A DNA stretch of 64,000 bases. Source: Variovorax gossypii. Its GTDB lineage: Bacteria; Pseudomonadota; Gammaproteobacteria; Burkholderiales; Burkholderiaceae_C. The notes beneath the pieces are model-generated. The model made no database searches, was not told the DNA's origin, and worked only from the letters and a program-made list of their open reading frames with translations. Both the position numbers and the translations under genes were made by a program. Where the stretch lies: contig NZ_RXOE01000009.1 in NCBI RefSeq assembly GCF_003965815.1, positions 1 to 64,000 on the forward strand. Reading direction: 5' to 3'. Shown piece after piece: positions 8,884-18,213 of this stretch; the first letter of the stretch is position 1, and each line of letters opens with the position of its first letter.

Positions 8884-8907
8884 AATCGGGCGGGCGAGCG
8901 CCCAAAG

Positions 8908-8938
8908 AAAAAGCCGGCCCTTTCAGGGCCGGCTTTTT
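8908..8938. terminator. Bidirectional rho-independent terminator
   Basis: A 14-bp stem (AAAAAGCCGGCCCT paired with AGGGCCGGCTTTTT) encloses a 3-nt loop TTC. The T-run on one side and A-run on the other let it stop transcription from both directions. It separates the LytTR regulator from the convergent small secreted protein gene. Confidence 0.9.
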
Positions 8939-8964
8939 CATTCAGTCACGAATGCCGTTGCGTT

Positions 8965-9312
8965 TTAGCGCCAGTGGCCGTGGCCATGACCGCGGTAGTA
9001 GCCGCGACCGTAGTAGCGCGGGCCGTAATAGGCCGGCGGGCCGTAGTAGACCGGGGCCGGACGGTAATACACCGGCGGCGGGCGGTAGTAGACCGGCGGC
9101 GGCGGTGCGTAATAGACGGGGGCCGGCGGCACGTAGACCGGGGCCGGGTAGTAGGCCGGGCTGCCCACGCCCACTGCCACGCCTGGAACGCCGACGCCGA
9201 TCGACCAGCTCACGTCGCTGCGGGCGCTGGCCGAAGTGGCGGCGAACAATGCACCGGCTGCCACGGCGCCTGCGGCGGCCCACTTGAAAAAGGTTGAACG
9301 TGTGAAGCTCAT
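8965..9312 (-). CDS. Secreted Tyr/Pro-rich repeat protein
   Basis: Protein of 115 aa. A signal peptide (about 1-30, basic start and Ala-rich core, cleavage after SASA) precedes a short Gly/Val-rich part and then a low-complexity tail built from PVYY, PAPVYY and PPPVYY units, which turns into GYY/GPRYYGRGYY and ends in a His-rich GHGHGHWR. AAGGAG stands 9 nt before the ATG at 9312. Similar YY/P-rich secreted proteins are common in Burkholderiales but I know of no assigned function; the His-rich end could bind metal and the repeats could be surface or matrix material. Monocistronic, with its terminator shared with the LytTR operon. Confidence 0.78.
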   Translation of the reverse strand: MSFTRSTFFKWAAAGAVAAGALFAATSASARSDVSWSIGVGVPGVAVGVGSPAYYPAPVYVPPAPVYYAPPPPVYYRPPPVYYRPAPVYYGPPAYYGPRYYGRGYYRGHGHGHWR

Positions 9313-9462
9313 GATCCTGCACTCCTTGTTTGGTCGGGCTGCGTTCGGGTCTGAACCGCCCATGTGATGTATTGAACGCGGCAAATGCAAAGAGGGTGCA
9401 CTCGGCATTGTGAAGAAAGTTGCCAAAGGTAACCCATAAGGGGTGACCCCTAAAATGCAACG

Positions 9463-11280
<1,818 letters not shown>

Positions 11281-11304
11281 GCCCCGCCCGCTGTCTCTCT
11301 GTCT

Positions 11305-11613
11305 CTATTCGGGCCGCTTGTAGACCACCCCGATCACCGCGCTGTTCTCGTCGGTGGTGCACACGGCGGATCGTCCCTGCGGTCCGACCTTCAGGTTGAT
11401 CGTGTAGACGCCGTCGCGCGGCGTCGTGCCCTTGTCGGCGACGATGCTGCCCGGCGGCACCCTGAGTTCGCGCGCGGCCGCGGTCACGCAGTTCTTCACG
11501 CTGGCCTCGGGCGCGCCGCCCACGCGGATGCCCGGGCTGTTGCATGCCGCCAGCAGAAGGCCGGCCACGGCCGCCGTGCACGCGAGTTGGATGGAGCTAC
11601 GCATCGTCGTCAT
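11305..11613 (-). CDS. Putative small lipoprotein
   Basis: Protein of 102 aa with a lipoprotein signal: basic N-terminus MTTMRSS, a hydrophobic core and the lipobox LLAAC with the modified cysteine at residue 24. The mature part has two further cysteines (C42 and C84, possibly a disulfide) and no recognised domain. It converges on glnS, 24 nt apart, and is transcribed away from the pseudouridine synthase gene. I do not recognise a function. Location in the outer or inner membrane, facing the periplasm, follows from the lipobox. Confidence 0.75.
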   Translation of the reverse strand: MTTMRSSIQLACTAAVAGLLLAACNSPGIRVGGAPEASVKNCVTAAARELRVPPGSIVADKGTTPRDGVYTINLKVGPQGRSAVCTTDENSAVIGVVYKRPE

Positions 11614-11702
11614 ACCGGATTCCCCTGTGTCATGAACCAGTCGATTGGAGCCGCCGCAGCCTCCGGAGGTTGCAGGACAGACCCGGGCTATCCTGTCGGC
11701 AC

Positions 11703-12272
11703 ATGAATCGTCCGAGCCCTTCTTCTCGTTCCTCTTCTTCCTCCCGGCTGATCCGCTTCAACAAGCCTTACGGCGTGCTCAGCCAGTTCACGCCCGAGGG
11801 CCGCTGGCGCGGCCTGAAGGAGTTCATCGACATTCCGGGCGTCTATGTCGCCGGCCGGCTCGACGCCGACAGCGAGGGGCTTCTGCTACTCACCGATGAC
11901 GGCAAGCTGCAGGCCCGTATCGCCGATCCGCGCTTCAAGATGGAGAAGATCTACTGGGTGCAGGTCGAAGGCGAGCCCGGCGAAGAGGCGCTCGACTCGC
12001 TGCGCAACGGCGTGCAGCTCAACGACGGCCCCACTCTCCCCGCGCGGGCGCGGCTGCTCGACCCGCCGCCCGAGGTGTGGGAGCGCCAGCCGCCCATCCG
12101 CGAGCGCAAGAGCATTCCCACTGCCTGGATCGAACTGGCGATCCGCGAAGGGCGCAACCGCCAGGTTCGGCGCATGACGGCCGCCGTGGGGCTGCCCACG
12201 CTGCGGCTGATCCGCGCCGCGATCGGACCCCACACGCTCGACGGACTGGCGCCCGGAACCTGGCGCGAATAG
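11703..12272 (+). CDS. rluE: rRNA pseudouridine synthase, RluE-type
   Basis: RsuA-family pseudouridine synthase, 189 aa. The catalytic aspartate is in VAGRLDADSEGLLLLT, and the family motifs RFNKPYGVLSQF and EGRNRQVRRM are present. It has no N-terminal S4 domain, which together with its short length points to RluE (E. coli RluE modifies 23S rRNA position 2457) rather than RluB or RluF. A Ser-rich stretch precedes the enzyme core, so the true start could be slightly downstream. It acts on 23S rRNA in the cytoplasm. It is followed 55 nt later by the M23 peptidase gene on the same strand. Confidence 0.88.
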   Translation: MNRPSPSSRSSSSSRLIRFNKPYGVLSQFTPEGRWRGLKEFIDIPGVYVAGRLDADSEGLLLLTDDGKLQARIADPRFKMEKIYWVQVEGEPGEEALDSLRNGVQLNDGPTLPARARLLDPPPEVWERQPPIRERKSIPTAWIELAIREGRNRQVRRMTAAVGLPTLRLIRAAIGPHTLDGLAPGTWRE

Positions 12273-12327
12273 CGCCGCAACAGACAGACCGCACGGCCTT
12301 CATCCGAACCATTCACGTCTTCCTCTC

Positions 12328-13245
12328 ATGAAGCAAACGCACTCTTCCTTCCCCGCTCCCGCGAACCTCGATCGACGCAGCGTCATGCTCGGCACCATCG
12401 GCCTGCTTGCCGCGCTGCCCGCCGCGCACGCCAGCGCCGCAGCCCAAGCCAAGGCATCGAAGAAGCAACCCGCGCCAGCCCCCGAGGTATGGCCGCGCGC
12501 ATCGCAGGTGCCGGGCGGCGTGGCCCGCCTGTCGCTGGGCCCGTCGGCGAAGCGGCCCCAGGCCTTCGCGGGCGACATCCCCCTGCTGGTGCTCGGCGAC
12601 GCCATCGAATGGACCGCGCTGACCGGCATTCCCCTCGCCGCCGAACCCGGCGAGGCCGGCATCACGGTGCGCGCCGAAGGCAAGCCCGAGCGCCAGATCG
12701 CCTACACGGTCGCCCCGAAGCAATACCGCGAACAGCGCCTCACAGTGGCCCCGCGCACCGTCGACCTGTCGCCCGAGGACGAGGCGCGCTATGTCAAGGA
12801 GCGCGACCACCTCACCGGCGTGATGGCCACCCTCACCGACATGCGCCCCGACACCGTGCTGAAGATGCGCGTGCCGGTGCCCGGCCGCCGCTCCAGCTCC
12901 TTCGGCCTGCGCCGCGTGTTCAACGGCCAGTCGCGCAATCCGCACAGCGGAATGGACATCGCCGCCGGCACCGGCACGCCGGTGCTCGCGCCGCTGCCCG
13001 GCAAGGTGATCGACACGGGCGACTATTTCTTCAACGGCGGCACCGTCTGGCTCGACCACGGCGGCGGCCTGCTGACCATGTATTGCCACCTGAGCCGCAT
13101 CGACGTGAAGGTCGGCGACGTGATGAAGACCGGCGAGCAGCTCGCCGCCGTGGGCGCGACCGGGCGGGTGACGGGGCCGCACCTGCACTGGTCTGTGATG
13201 CTGAACCGGGCGATGGTGGATCCGGCGTTGTTCATTGCGGCCTGA
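12328..13245 (+). CDS. M23-family peptidoglycan endopeptidase-like protein
   Basis: Secreted M23 peptidase, 305 aa. The N-terminus has a twin-arginine-like signal (LDRRSVMLGTIGLLAALPA, cleavage near AHA). The C-terminal LytM domain carries the zinc-site motifs HSGMDIAAGTGTPV (H and D ligands) and HLHW, with VWLDHGGGLLTMYCHLS between. A central region (about 60-190) has no clear domain. With H-D-H present it should be an active periplasmic endopeptidase cutting peptide cross-links; lytic activity is inferred. The last codons shift to T/G-ending ones. The next small gene begins 22 nt downstream. Confidence 0.88.
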   Translation: MKQTHSSFPAPANLDRRSVMLGTIGLLAALPAAHASAAAQAKASKKQPAPAPEVWPRASQVPGGVARLSLGPSAKRPQAFAGDIPLLVLGDAIEWTALTGIPLAAEPGEAGITVRAEGKPERQIAYTVAPKQYREQRLTVAPRTVDLSPEDEARYVKERDHLTGVMATLTDMRPDTVLKMRVPVPGRRSSSFGLRRVFNGQSRNPHSGMDIAAGTGTPVLAPLPGKVIDTGDYFFNGGTVWLDHGGGLLTMYCHLSRIDVKVGDVMKTGEQLAAVGATGRVTGPHLHWSVMLNRAMVDPALFIAA

Positions 13246-13267
13246 GGCCGTCAGCCCGAGTTCGACG

Positions 13268-13591
13268 ATGACTGCCCGCACCGTCTTCACCGAAGACTGC
13301 CTCGACACGTCGATCCAGTCCGGCGAGCGGCGCAACATCCTCGCCCTACTCAACGAACGCCTGCACCCTGCCCTGCAGGCCATCGTCGCGGCCGAAGTCT
13401 CGGCGGGCAACCGCGTGCGCGACGCCAACGTCGACTGGCCCGACCCCGGGTCGGTGCACGTCACGCTGGCAAGACGATTCGACGGGCGCCATGCCAATGC
13501 TGAGGCCGTCTTCAGCCTCTGCAACGACCCGCACTACTGGCATGCGGACTACAGCACCGCGAACGAGCCGCGGCACCTGCTGATCTGCTAA
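13268..13591 (+). CDS. Hypothetical cytoplasmic protein
   Basis: Protein of 107 aa with no signal peptide or membrane segment, predicted mostly helical and then beta. I do not recognise a family. The start at 13268 (MTARTVF) is chosen because a start at 13235 would overlap the end of the peptidase gene. It lies 22 nt after the peptidase and may be cotranscribed. C/G-ending codons match its neighbours, which supports it being real. It converges on the desuccinylase-like gene with only 10 nt between. Confidence 0.6.
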   Translation: MTARTVFTEDCLDTSIQSGERRNILALLNERLHPALQAIVAAEVSAGNRVRDANVDWPDPGSVHVTLARRFDGRHANAEAVFSLCNDPHYWHADYSTANEPRHLLIC

Positions 13592-13601
13592 GCGTCCAGC
13601 C

Positions 13602-14537
13602 TCAGATCGGCTTGGTCAGATACACCGCCTCGCGCCCCACGATCGCGCGCTGGGCCGGCATGAAGATCGTGCAGTCGTCGCACAGCGCACGAATCTCTTC
13701 GCCGCCATTGGTCGCGATCAGCTCGCCCTTGGCGAAGGTCTCGAAGCCGATGAGCGGGCGCACGAAGGCGAAGTCGGGCGACTTGATGACGAAGGTCTGC
13801 AGCAGCTGGAAGCGCCGCTGCGGCTCGGCCGGCGGGGTGGCCGGGTCCTTGTCGACGAGGCCGAAGTAGGCGAGGAAGTCGTAGGTGACGGCGGTGGCCA
13901 GGTCGGAGGCCGAGCGCAGGAAATGCTGGCCGCACTCGACCACCATCGCCACGCCCTTGCCGTCGGGGCCGCCGTGGCTGCCGTACTGGATGAGCGGCGT
14001 GCCCGAGCCCAGGCCGTCGGGCATCACGAGGTGCACCGAGGGGCGGCCGATGGCCAGCGCGACCTTGGCGTTGCGCTCGAAGCCCGGGTACACCCAGAAA
14101 GGCACCACGGGCTGGCTGGTCGAGTGGATGTCGAGGATGTGGTCTGCCGCCTCGACCACCGGGCGCAGGATACGCGCGCGGCTGAGTTCGGGGCTGTCCT
14201 CGGTGCCGTCGAGCCATTCGGGCGACCAGATGCGGTTGAGGTTGTGCACGAGCTGCCGGCTGTCGAAGGGCAGCGCCTCGTTGAAGGATTCGTACGCGGC
14301 CACGTTGGCGAAGCTCACGGTGAGCGTGCCGATCTTCGGGCGCACATTGTTGTCGAGCAGGTGCGTGGCGGCCGTCATGCCGCAGATCTCGTTGCCGTGC
14401 GTGAGCGCGTTGATCAGCACGTGCGGGCCGGGCTTGCCGGACTCGAAGCGGTGCACGTAGTCGACGCCCACGTTGCCCTTGCGGTAGGCGGAAAGATCGC
14501 GCGGGAGGACTTCGAGGGCGGGGGGAGCTTGGGTCAT
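13602..14537 (-). CDS. Succinylglutamate desuccinylase/aspartoacylase family protein
   Basis: Zinc-dependent amidohydrolase-like protein, 311 aa. The M14-like motifs are visible: HGNEICG (H and E metal ligands), the basic patch NLNRIW, and DIHSTS (third ligand H). This fits the AstE/AspA family, which removes acyl groups from N-acyl amino acids. The substrate is not known. The start is the ATG at 14537 (MTQAPPALEVLPRDLSAYRKGN); a longer frame upstream is Arg/Cys-rich and not protein-like. Single-gene unit. Confidence 0.85.
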   Translation of the reverse strand: MTQAPPALEVLPRDLSAYRKGNVGVDYVHRFESGKPGPHVLINALTHGNEICGMTAATHLLDNNVRPKIGTLTVSFANVAAYESFNEALPFDSRQLVHNLNRIWSPEWLDGTEDSPELSRARILRPVVEAADHILDIHSTSQPVVPFWVYPGFERNAKVALAIGRPSVHLVMPDGLGSGTPLIQYGSHGGPDGKGVAMVVECGQHFLRSASDLATAVTYDFLAYFGLVDKDPATPPAEPQRRFQLLQTFVIKSPDFAFVRPLIGFETFAKGELIATNGGEEIRALCDDCTIFMPAQRAIVGREAVYLTKPI

Positions 14538-14651
14538 GGGGCGAATGGTTGAAGCGAAGCGACCGGCAAGTTTGCTACAGGGCGCGCGTTCGCGCCCGCC
14601 CGCGCGGCAACACCGGCGCGCGACGCTCAACCTTCCTTCACCCCGGGCCGG

Positions 14652-15629
14652 CTATCGAATCTGCTGGTAGTCCACCGGCACCCAGACGTAGCCCTTGCCC
14701 TCGGCCCGCACGTGGCCCAGCCCCGGGAACGGCAGGTGCGCGCTGCCCACCAGGTAGCGGCCCTTGGCCGCATCGGCGTACGCCTTCTTGCGCTCGGCCG
14801 CCGCCGGCTTGGAGTCGACGTCGAAGGAAATGGTGATCTGCGGCTGCGCGAACTGCACCGCGGCCACGTGCATCAGGTCGCCCCACAACACCAGCTTCTG
14901 GCCCTTGGACTCGACGACGTAGATGTTGTGGCCGGGCGTGTGGCCGTGGGCGGGCACGGCCCTGATGCCGGGCGCCAGCTCGGTGCCGCCCTTCATGCCC
15001 TTGAACTTGCCGGCTTCCACGTAGGGGTTCAGCGAGGCCATCGCGCCCTGGAAGAAGCCCTTCATCTCGGCCGAGGCCTTCTCCAGGTTGGCCTTGTTCA
15101 GCCAGAAGTCGGCGTCTTCCTGTCCGGCGTGGATGGTGGCGTTGGGGAACACCAGCTTGCCGTCCTGCACCAGGCCACCGACGTGGTCGCCGTGCATGTG
15201 GGTGATGAGCACGTCGTCGACCTGGTCGGGCTGGTAGCCCGCTGCCTTGAGGTTGGCCTGCAGGTTGCCGAGCGTGGGGCCGAAGAGGCCGCCGGCACCG
15301 GTGTCGACCAGCACGAGCTTGCTGCCGGTGTTGATGAGGTAGCCGTTCACCGAAGTGGGCACGGCGTCCTTCTCGAAGCCCCGGTCGAGCAGCTTGCCGA
15401 CCTGTTCCTGGGTGGTGTTGGTGAGCAGCTTCTTGGGTTCGAGGTCGAGGGTGCCGTCGAAGAGCGCCGTCACCTCGAAGTCGCCGAGCATCATGCGGTA
15501 GAAGCCCGGCGCCTGGGTCTTGACCTGCGGCGCGCCGGCCAGCGCCGTGGAAGAAAACGAAAGCATCAGCAGGCTGCCGGCCAGCGCGGCGATGCCTTTG
15601 CGCAGCCAGCGAGCGGGTGTTGTTGTCAT
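14652..15629 (-). CDS. Secreted MBL-fold metallo-hydrolase
   Basis: Metallo-beta-lactamase-fold hydrolase, 325 aa, with an N-terminal signal peptide (about 1-32, cleavage after TALA). The metal motif is THMHGDHVGG, with further ligands in PAHGHTPGHN and LWGDLMH. The layout VNGYLINTGSKLVLVDTGAG followed by GPTLGNLQANLKAAGYQPDQVDDV resembles methyl-parathion hydrolase-like enzymes as I recall them, which are also exported. A GAGG lies upstream of the ATG at 15629. It is likely periplasmic and may hydrolyse esters, lactones or phosphotriesters. Single gene, 94 nt upstream of the amtB stop on the same strand. Confidence 0.85.
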   Translation of the reverse strand: MTTTPARWLRKGIAALAGSLLMLSFSSTALAGAPQVKTQAPGFYRMMLGDFEVTALFDGTLDLEPKKLLTNTTQEQVGKLLDRGFEKDAVPTSVNGYLINTGSKLVLVDTGAGGLFGPTLGNLQANLKAAGYQPDQVDDVLITHMHGDHVGGLVQDGKLVFPNATIHAGQEDADFWLNKANLEKASAEMKGFFQGAMASLNPYVEAGKFKGMKGGTELAPGIRAVPAHGHTPGHNIYVVESKGQKLVLWGDLMHVAAVQFAQPQITISFDVDSKPAAAERKKAYADAAKGRYLVGSAHLPFPGLGHVRAEGKGYVWVPVDYQQIR

Positions 15630-15723
15630 GGTTCGGCTCCTCGGTGGTTTGAAGGGGCGCCGAGAATAGCCGAGGCAGGCCGGCCCTGCAGGGCGCCTGC
15701 CTACCACCCGCTTACCCACCCGC

Positions 15724-16926
15724 CTACCAGTTGACCTCGCGCTCCGGCGTGGCCGAGATGTGGTGGATCGACAGGTCGGCGCCGTCGTATTCCTCCTCCT
15801 GCGACAGCCGCAGTCCCGCCACCGCCTTCAGTGCGCCGTACACCGCCGCACCGGCCAGCGCCGCCCAGGCCACACCCATGACGGTGCCGATGAGCTGCGC
15901 CCACACGTTCACGCCGCCGATGCCGCCCAGCGCCTGCGTGCCGAAGATGCCGGCCGCGATGCCGCCCCAGGTGCCGCACAGGCCGTGCAACGGCCACACG
16001 CCCAGCACGTCGTCGATCTTCCATTTGTTCTGCGTAAGCGTGAACAGCTTGACGAAGATGCCGCCCGCCACGCCGCCCACCACCAGCGCGCCCAGCGGGT
16101 GCATCAGGTCGGAGCCGGCGCACACGGCCACCAGGCCGGCGAGCGGGCCGTTGTAGACGAAGCCCGGGTCGTTCTTGCCCATGGCCAGCGCCACCAGCGT
16201 GCCGCCCACCATCGCCATCAGCGAGTTGACGGCCACCAGGCCGGAGATCTTGTCGATGCTCTGCGCGCTCATCACGTTGAAGCCGAACCAGCCCACGCAC
16301 AGCACCCAGGCGCCGAGGGCCAGGAAGGGAATGTTCGACGGCGGATGCGCGCTCAGCGAGCCGTCGCCCCTGTAGCGGTTGCGCCGCGCGCCCAGCAGCA
16401 GCACCGCCGGCAGCGCCAGCCAGCCGCCCAACGCGTGCACCACCACCGAGCCCGCGAAGTCGTGGAACTCGTGGCCGGTGAGCGAGGCGATCCATTCCTG
16501 GATGCCGAAGTGCTTGTTCCAGGCGATGCCCTCGAAGAGCGGATAGACGAAGCCGACGATCACCGCCGTGGCGATCAGCTGCGGCCAGAACTTGGCGCGC
16601 TCGGCGATGCCACCCGAGATGATGGCCGGAATGGCCGCGGCGAAGGTCAGCAGGAAGAAGAACTTCACGAGCTCGTAGCCGCTCTTTGCCGACAGTTCGG
16701 TGGCGCTCACGAAGAAATGCGTGCCGTAGGCCACGCCGTAGCCCACCAGGAAATACACGATGGTCGAGACCGAGAAGTCGACCAGGATCTTCACCAGCGC
16801 ATTGACCTGGTTCTTCTTGCGCACGGTGCCGAGTTCGAGAAAGGCAAAGCCGGCGTGCATGGCCAGGACCATGATGGCGCCGAGAAGGATGAACAGCGCA
16901 TCTGCGCCCTGTTTGAGTGCGTCCAT
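15724..16926 (-). CDS. amtB: Ammonium transporter
   Basis: Inner-membrane ammonium channel of the Amt/Mep/Rh family, 400 aa, with about 11 membrane segments. The conserved twin-histidine pore pair is visible in GSVVVHALGG and VWPLHGLCGTWGG. As expected, the protein ends soon after the last membrane segment, with a short charged C-terminal tail that in this family contacts the PII protein GlnK. No glnK gene is adjacent, although glnK-amtB is the usual order. A sigma-54 promoter is visible at 17000-17014 on this strand, about 75 nt before the ATG, so expression under nitrogen limitation through NtrC is likely. Confidence 0.94.
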   Translation of the reverse strand: MDALKQGADALFILLGAIMVLAMHAGFAFLELGTVRKKNQVNALVKILVDFSVSTIVYFLVGYGVAYGTHFFVSATELSAKSGYELVKFFFLLTFAAAIPAIISGGIAERAKFWPQLIATAVIVGFVYPLFEGIAWNKHFGIQEWIASLTGHEFHDFAGSVVVHALGGWLALPAVLLLGARRNRYRGDGSLSAHPPSNIPFLALGAWVLCVGWFGFNVMSAQSIDKISGLVAVNSLMAMVGGTLVALAMGKNDPGFVYNGPLAGLVAVCAGSDLMHPLGALVVGGVAGGIFVKLFTLTQNKWKIDDVLGVWPLHGLCGTWGGIAAGIFGTQALGGIGGVNVWAQLIGTVMGVAWAALAGAAVYGALKAVAGLRLSQEEEYDGADLSIHHISATPEREVNW

Positions 16927-16999
16927 TGGAGCTTCTTGCGGATTTTTGGTTTGAATTGGTGCGCCGCACCCGAATCAACCAGCGCGGCCGGCCAATGAA

Positions 17000-17014
17000 G
17001 CAAAAATGGTGCCA
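17000..17014 (-). promoter_or_regulatory. Sigma-54 (-24/-12) promoter of amtB
   Basis: Read on the minus strand the element is TGGCACCATTTTTGC, which fits the sigma-54 consensus TGGCAC-N5-TTGC with exactly 10 nt between the invariant GG and GC. It would start transcription near 16989, giving a 5' leader of about 60 nt before amtB. A GCACCA half-site resembling NtrC recognition lies just upstream (17028-17033). Typical for nitrogen-regulated amtB genes. Confidence 0.75.
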
Positions 17015-17078
17015 AAAAGCTCTCTGATGGTGCGAAATGAACCAATAACGGGCCACTCACGGCCCGTCGCGCACCGGA

Positions 17079-18047
17079 TCAGGCCGCGCCGATACCCGTG
17101 CGCAGGGCGTCCCGGTAGCGCCGGCTGCACGGCACGGTGGTGCCGTCGTGCATGTGCAGCCGGGCGTCGCCGCCGTCCAGCGGCTCGATTTCCTTGATGC
17201 GCCCCAGGTTCACCGCATGGCTGCGGTGCACGCGCGCGAAGAGCGCGGGGTCGAGCTGGGTCAGGAAGTCGGTCAGGGTGGAGCGCAGCAGGTAGTCGTG
17301 GCCGTTGACGTGCAGGCCGACGTAGTTGCCCTCGGCCTGGAGCCAGTCGATGTCGGTGGCGGCGATGAGGAATTCGCGGCGCAGCTTGCGCACCAGGAAG
17401 CGCTCGGGGCGCGCGGGCGGCGGTGGCGGTGACGGCGGAGGCTGGGGTGCTTCCGGCATCGAGGGTTCGAAACCCTCCGGTTCCGCCAAAGCCGGAGCCG
17501 GGGCCGGAGGTGGCATCGCCACGCCCTCCTCCGGCGCGTCGAGCACCCGCGCCTCGCCCTGCAGGCGCAGCAGGAACAGCCGGTAGGCCCAGATGCCGAA
17601 GACGATGCTCACGTACACCCGCACGTCCTTCAGGTACTCGTAGCTCCACTGGCCGGCCCAGCCCCAGAAGTCGTAGCGTTCCCCCGCCATGGCATAGACC
17701 AGCGCCCGCAGCCCGAACATGCCGACCACGTGGGCTACGCTGAACACCACGCTCGCCACCAGGTGCAAGCCCAGGAAGCGCGGCAGATGGGTGCGCGCCA
17801 GCGGCGACAGCCGGCGCTCGACGGCCGCCAGCACGGGCACCAGCAGCAGCAACACCAGGTGGCTCGACCCTTCCCAGGTCGCGACCTCCCAGTTGGGCCG
17901 GGGCACGGCCCGGGTGCGCATGTCGACGATCGCCACCATCGTGCTGAACACGGCCTGAAGGCTCATCAGCACGATCCAGAAAGCCACCTCCAGCGGCCGG
18001 CGGATCGGTGCATAGCGCTCGTACAGATTCTTGCGGGGGTCTCCCAT
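17079..18047 (-). CDS. Membrane-anchored LytTR DNA-binding regulator
   Basis: One-component regulator, 322 aa. Four membrane segments occupy the first ~175 residues. A proline-rich linker follows, with GFEPSMPEAPQPPPSPPPPP (about 200-222), then a C-terminal LytTR domain (about 228-322; DIDWLQAEGNYVGLHV and FARVHRSHAVNLGRI). There is no receiver domain, so DNA binding would be controlled directly from the membrane. The start at 18047 (MGDPRKNLYERYAPI) is chosen because longer versions run into the divergent acyltransferase gene and are not protein-like. It lies between amtB and the acyltransferase. Its targets are unknown. Confidence 0.86.
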   Translation of the reverse strand: MGDPRKNLYERYAPIRRPLEVAFWIVLMSLQAVFSTMVAIVDMRTRAVPRPNWEVATWEGSSHLVLLLLVPVLAAVERRLSPLARTHLPRFLGLHLVASVVFSVAHVVGMFGLRALVYAMAGERYDFWGWAGQWSYEYLKDVRVYVSIVFGIWAYRLFLLRLQGEARVLDAPEEGVAMPPPAPAPALAEPEGFEPSMPEAPQPPPSPPPPPARPERFLVRKLRREFLIAATDIDWLQAEGNYVGLHVNGHDYLLRSTLTDFLTQLDPALFARVHRSHAVNLGRIKEIEPLDGGDARLHMHDGTTVPCSRRYRDALRTGIGAA

Positions 18048-18213
18048 GCGGGGAATTCTCGCGAAAACGGGCCCCAGGGCCGGCTTTTTCGTCCCGGATT
18101 TCATCCCCGCCTGCCACCGCTCGTCACAAAGCGCGGGCGATCCGTCCCCTGGCCGCGCCATGCGGGGGCGGCCGGGCCGAGCATGGCGGCCTTCCCGCTT
18201 CGAGGAACCGCCC

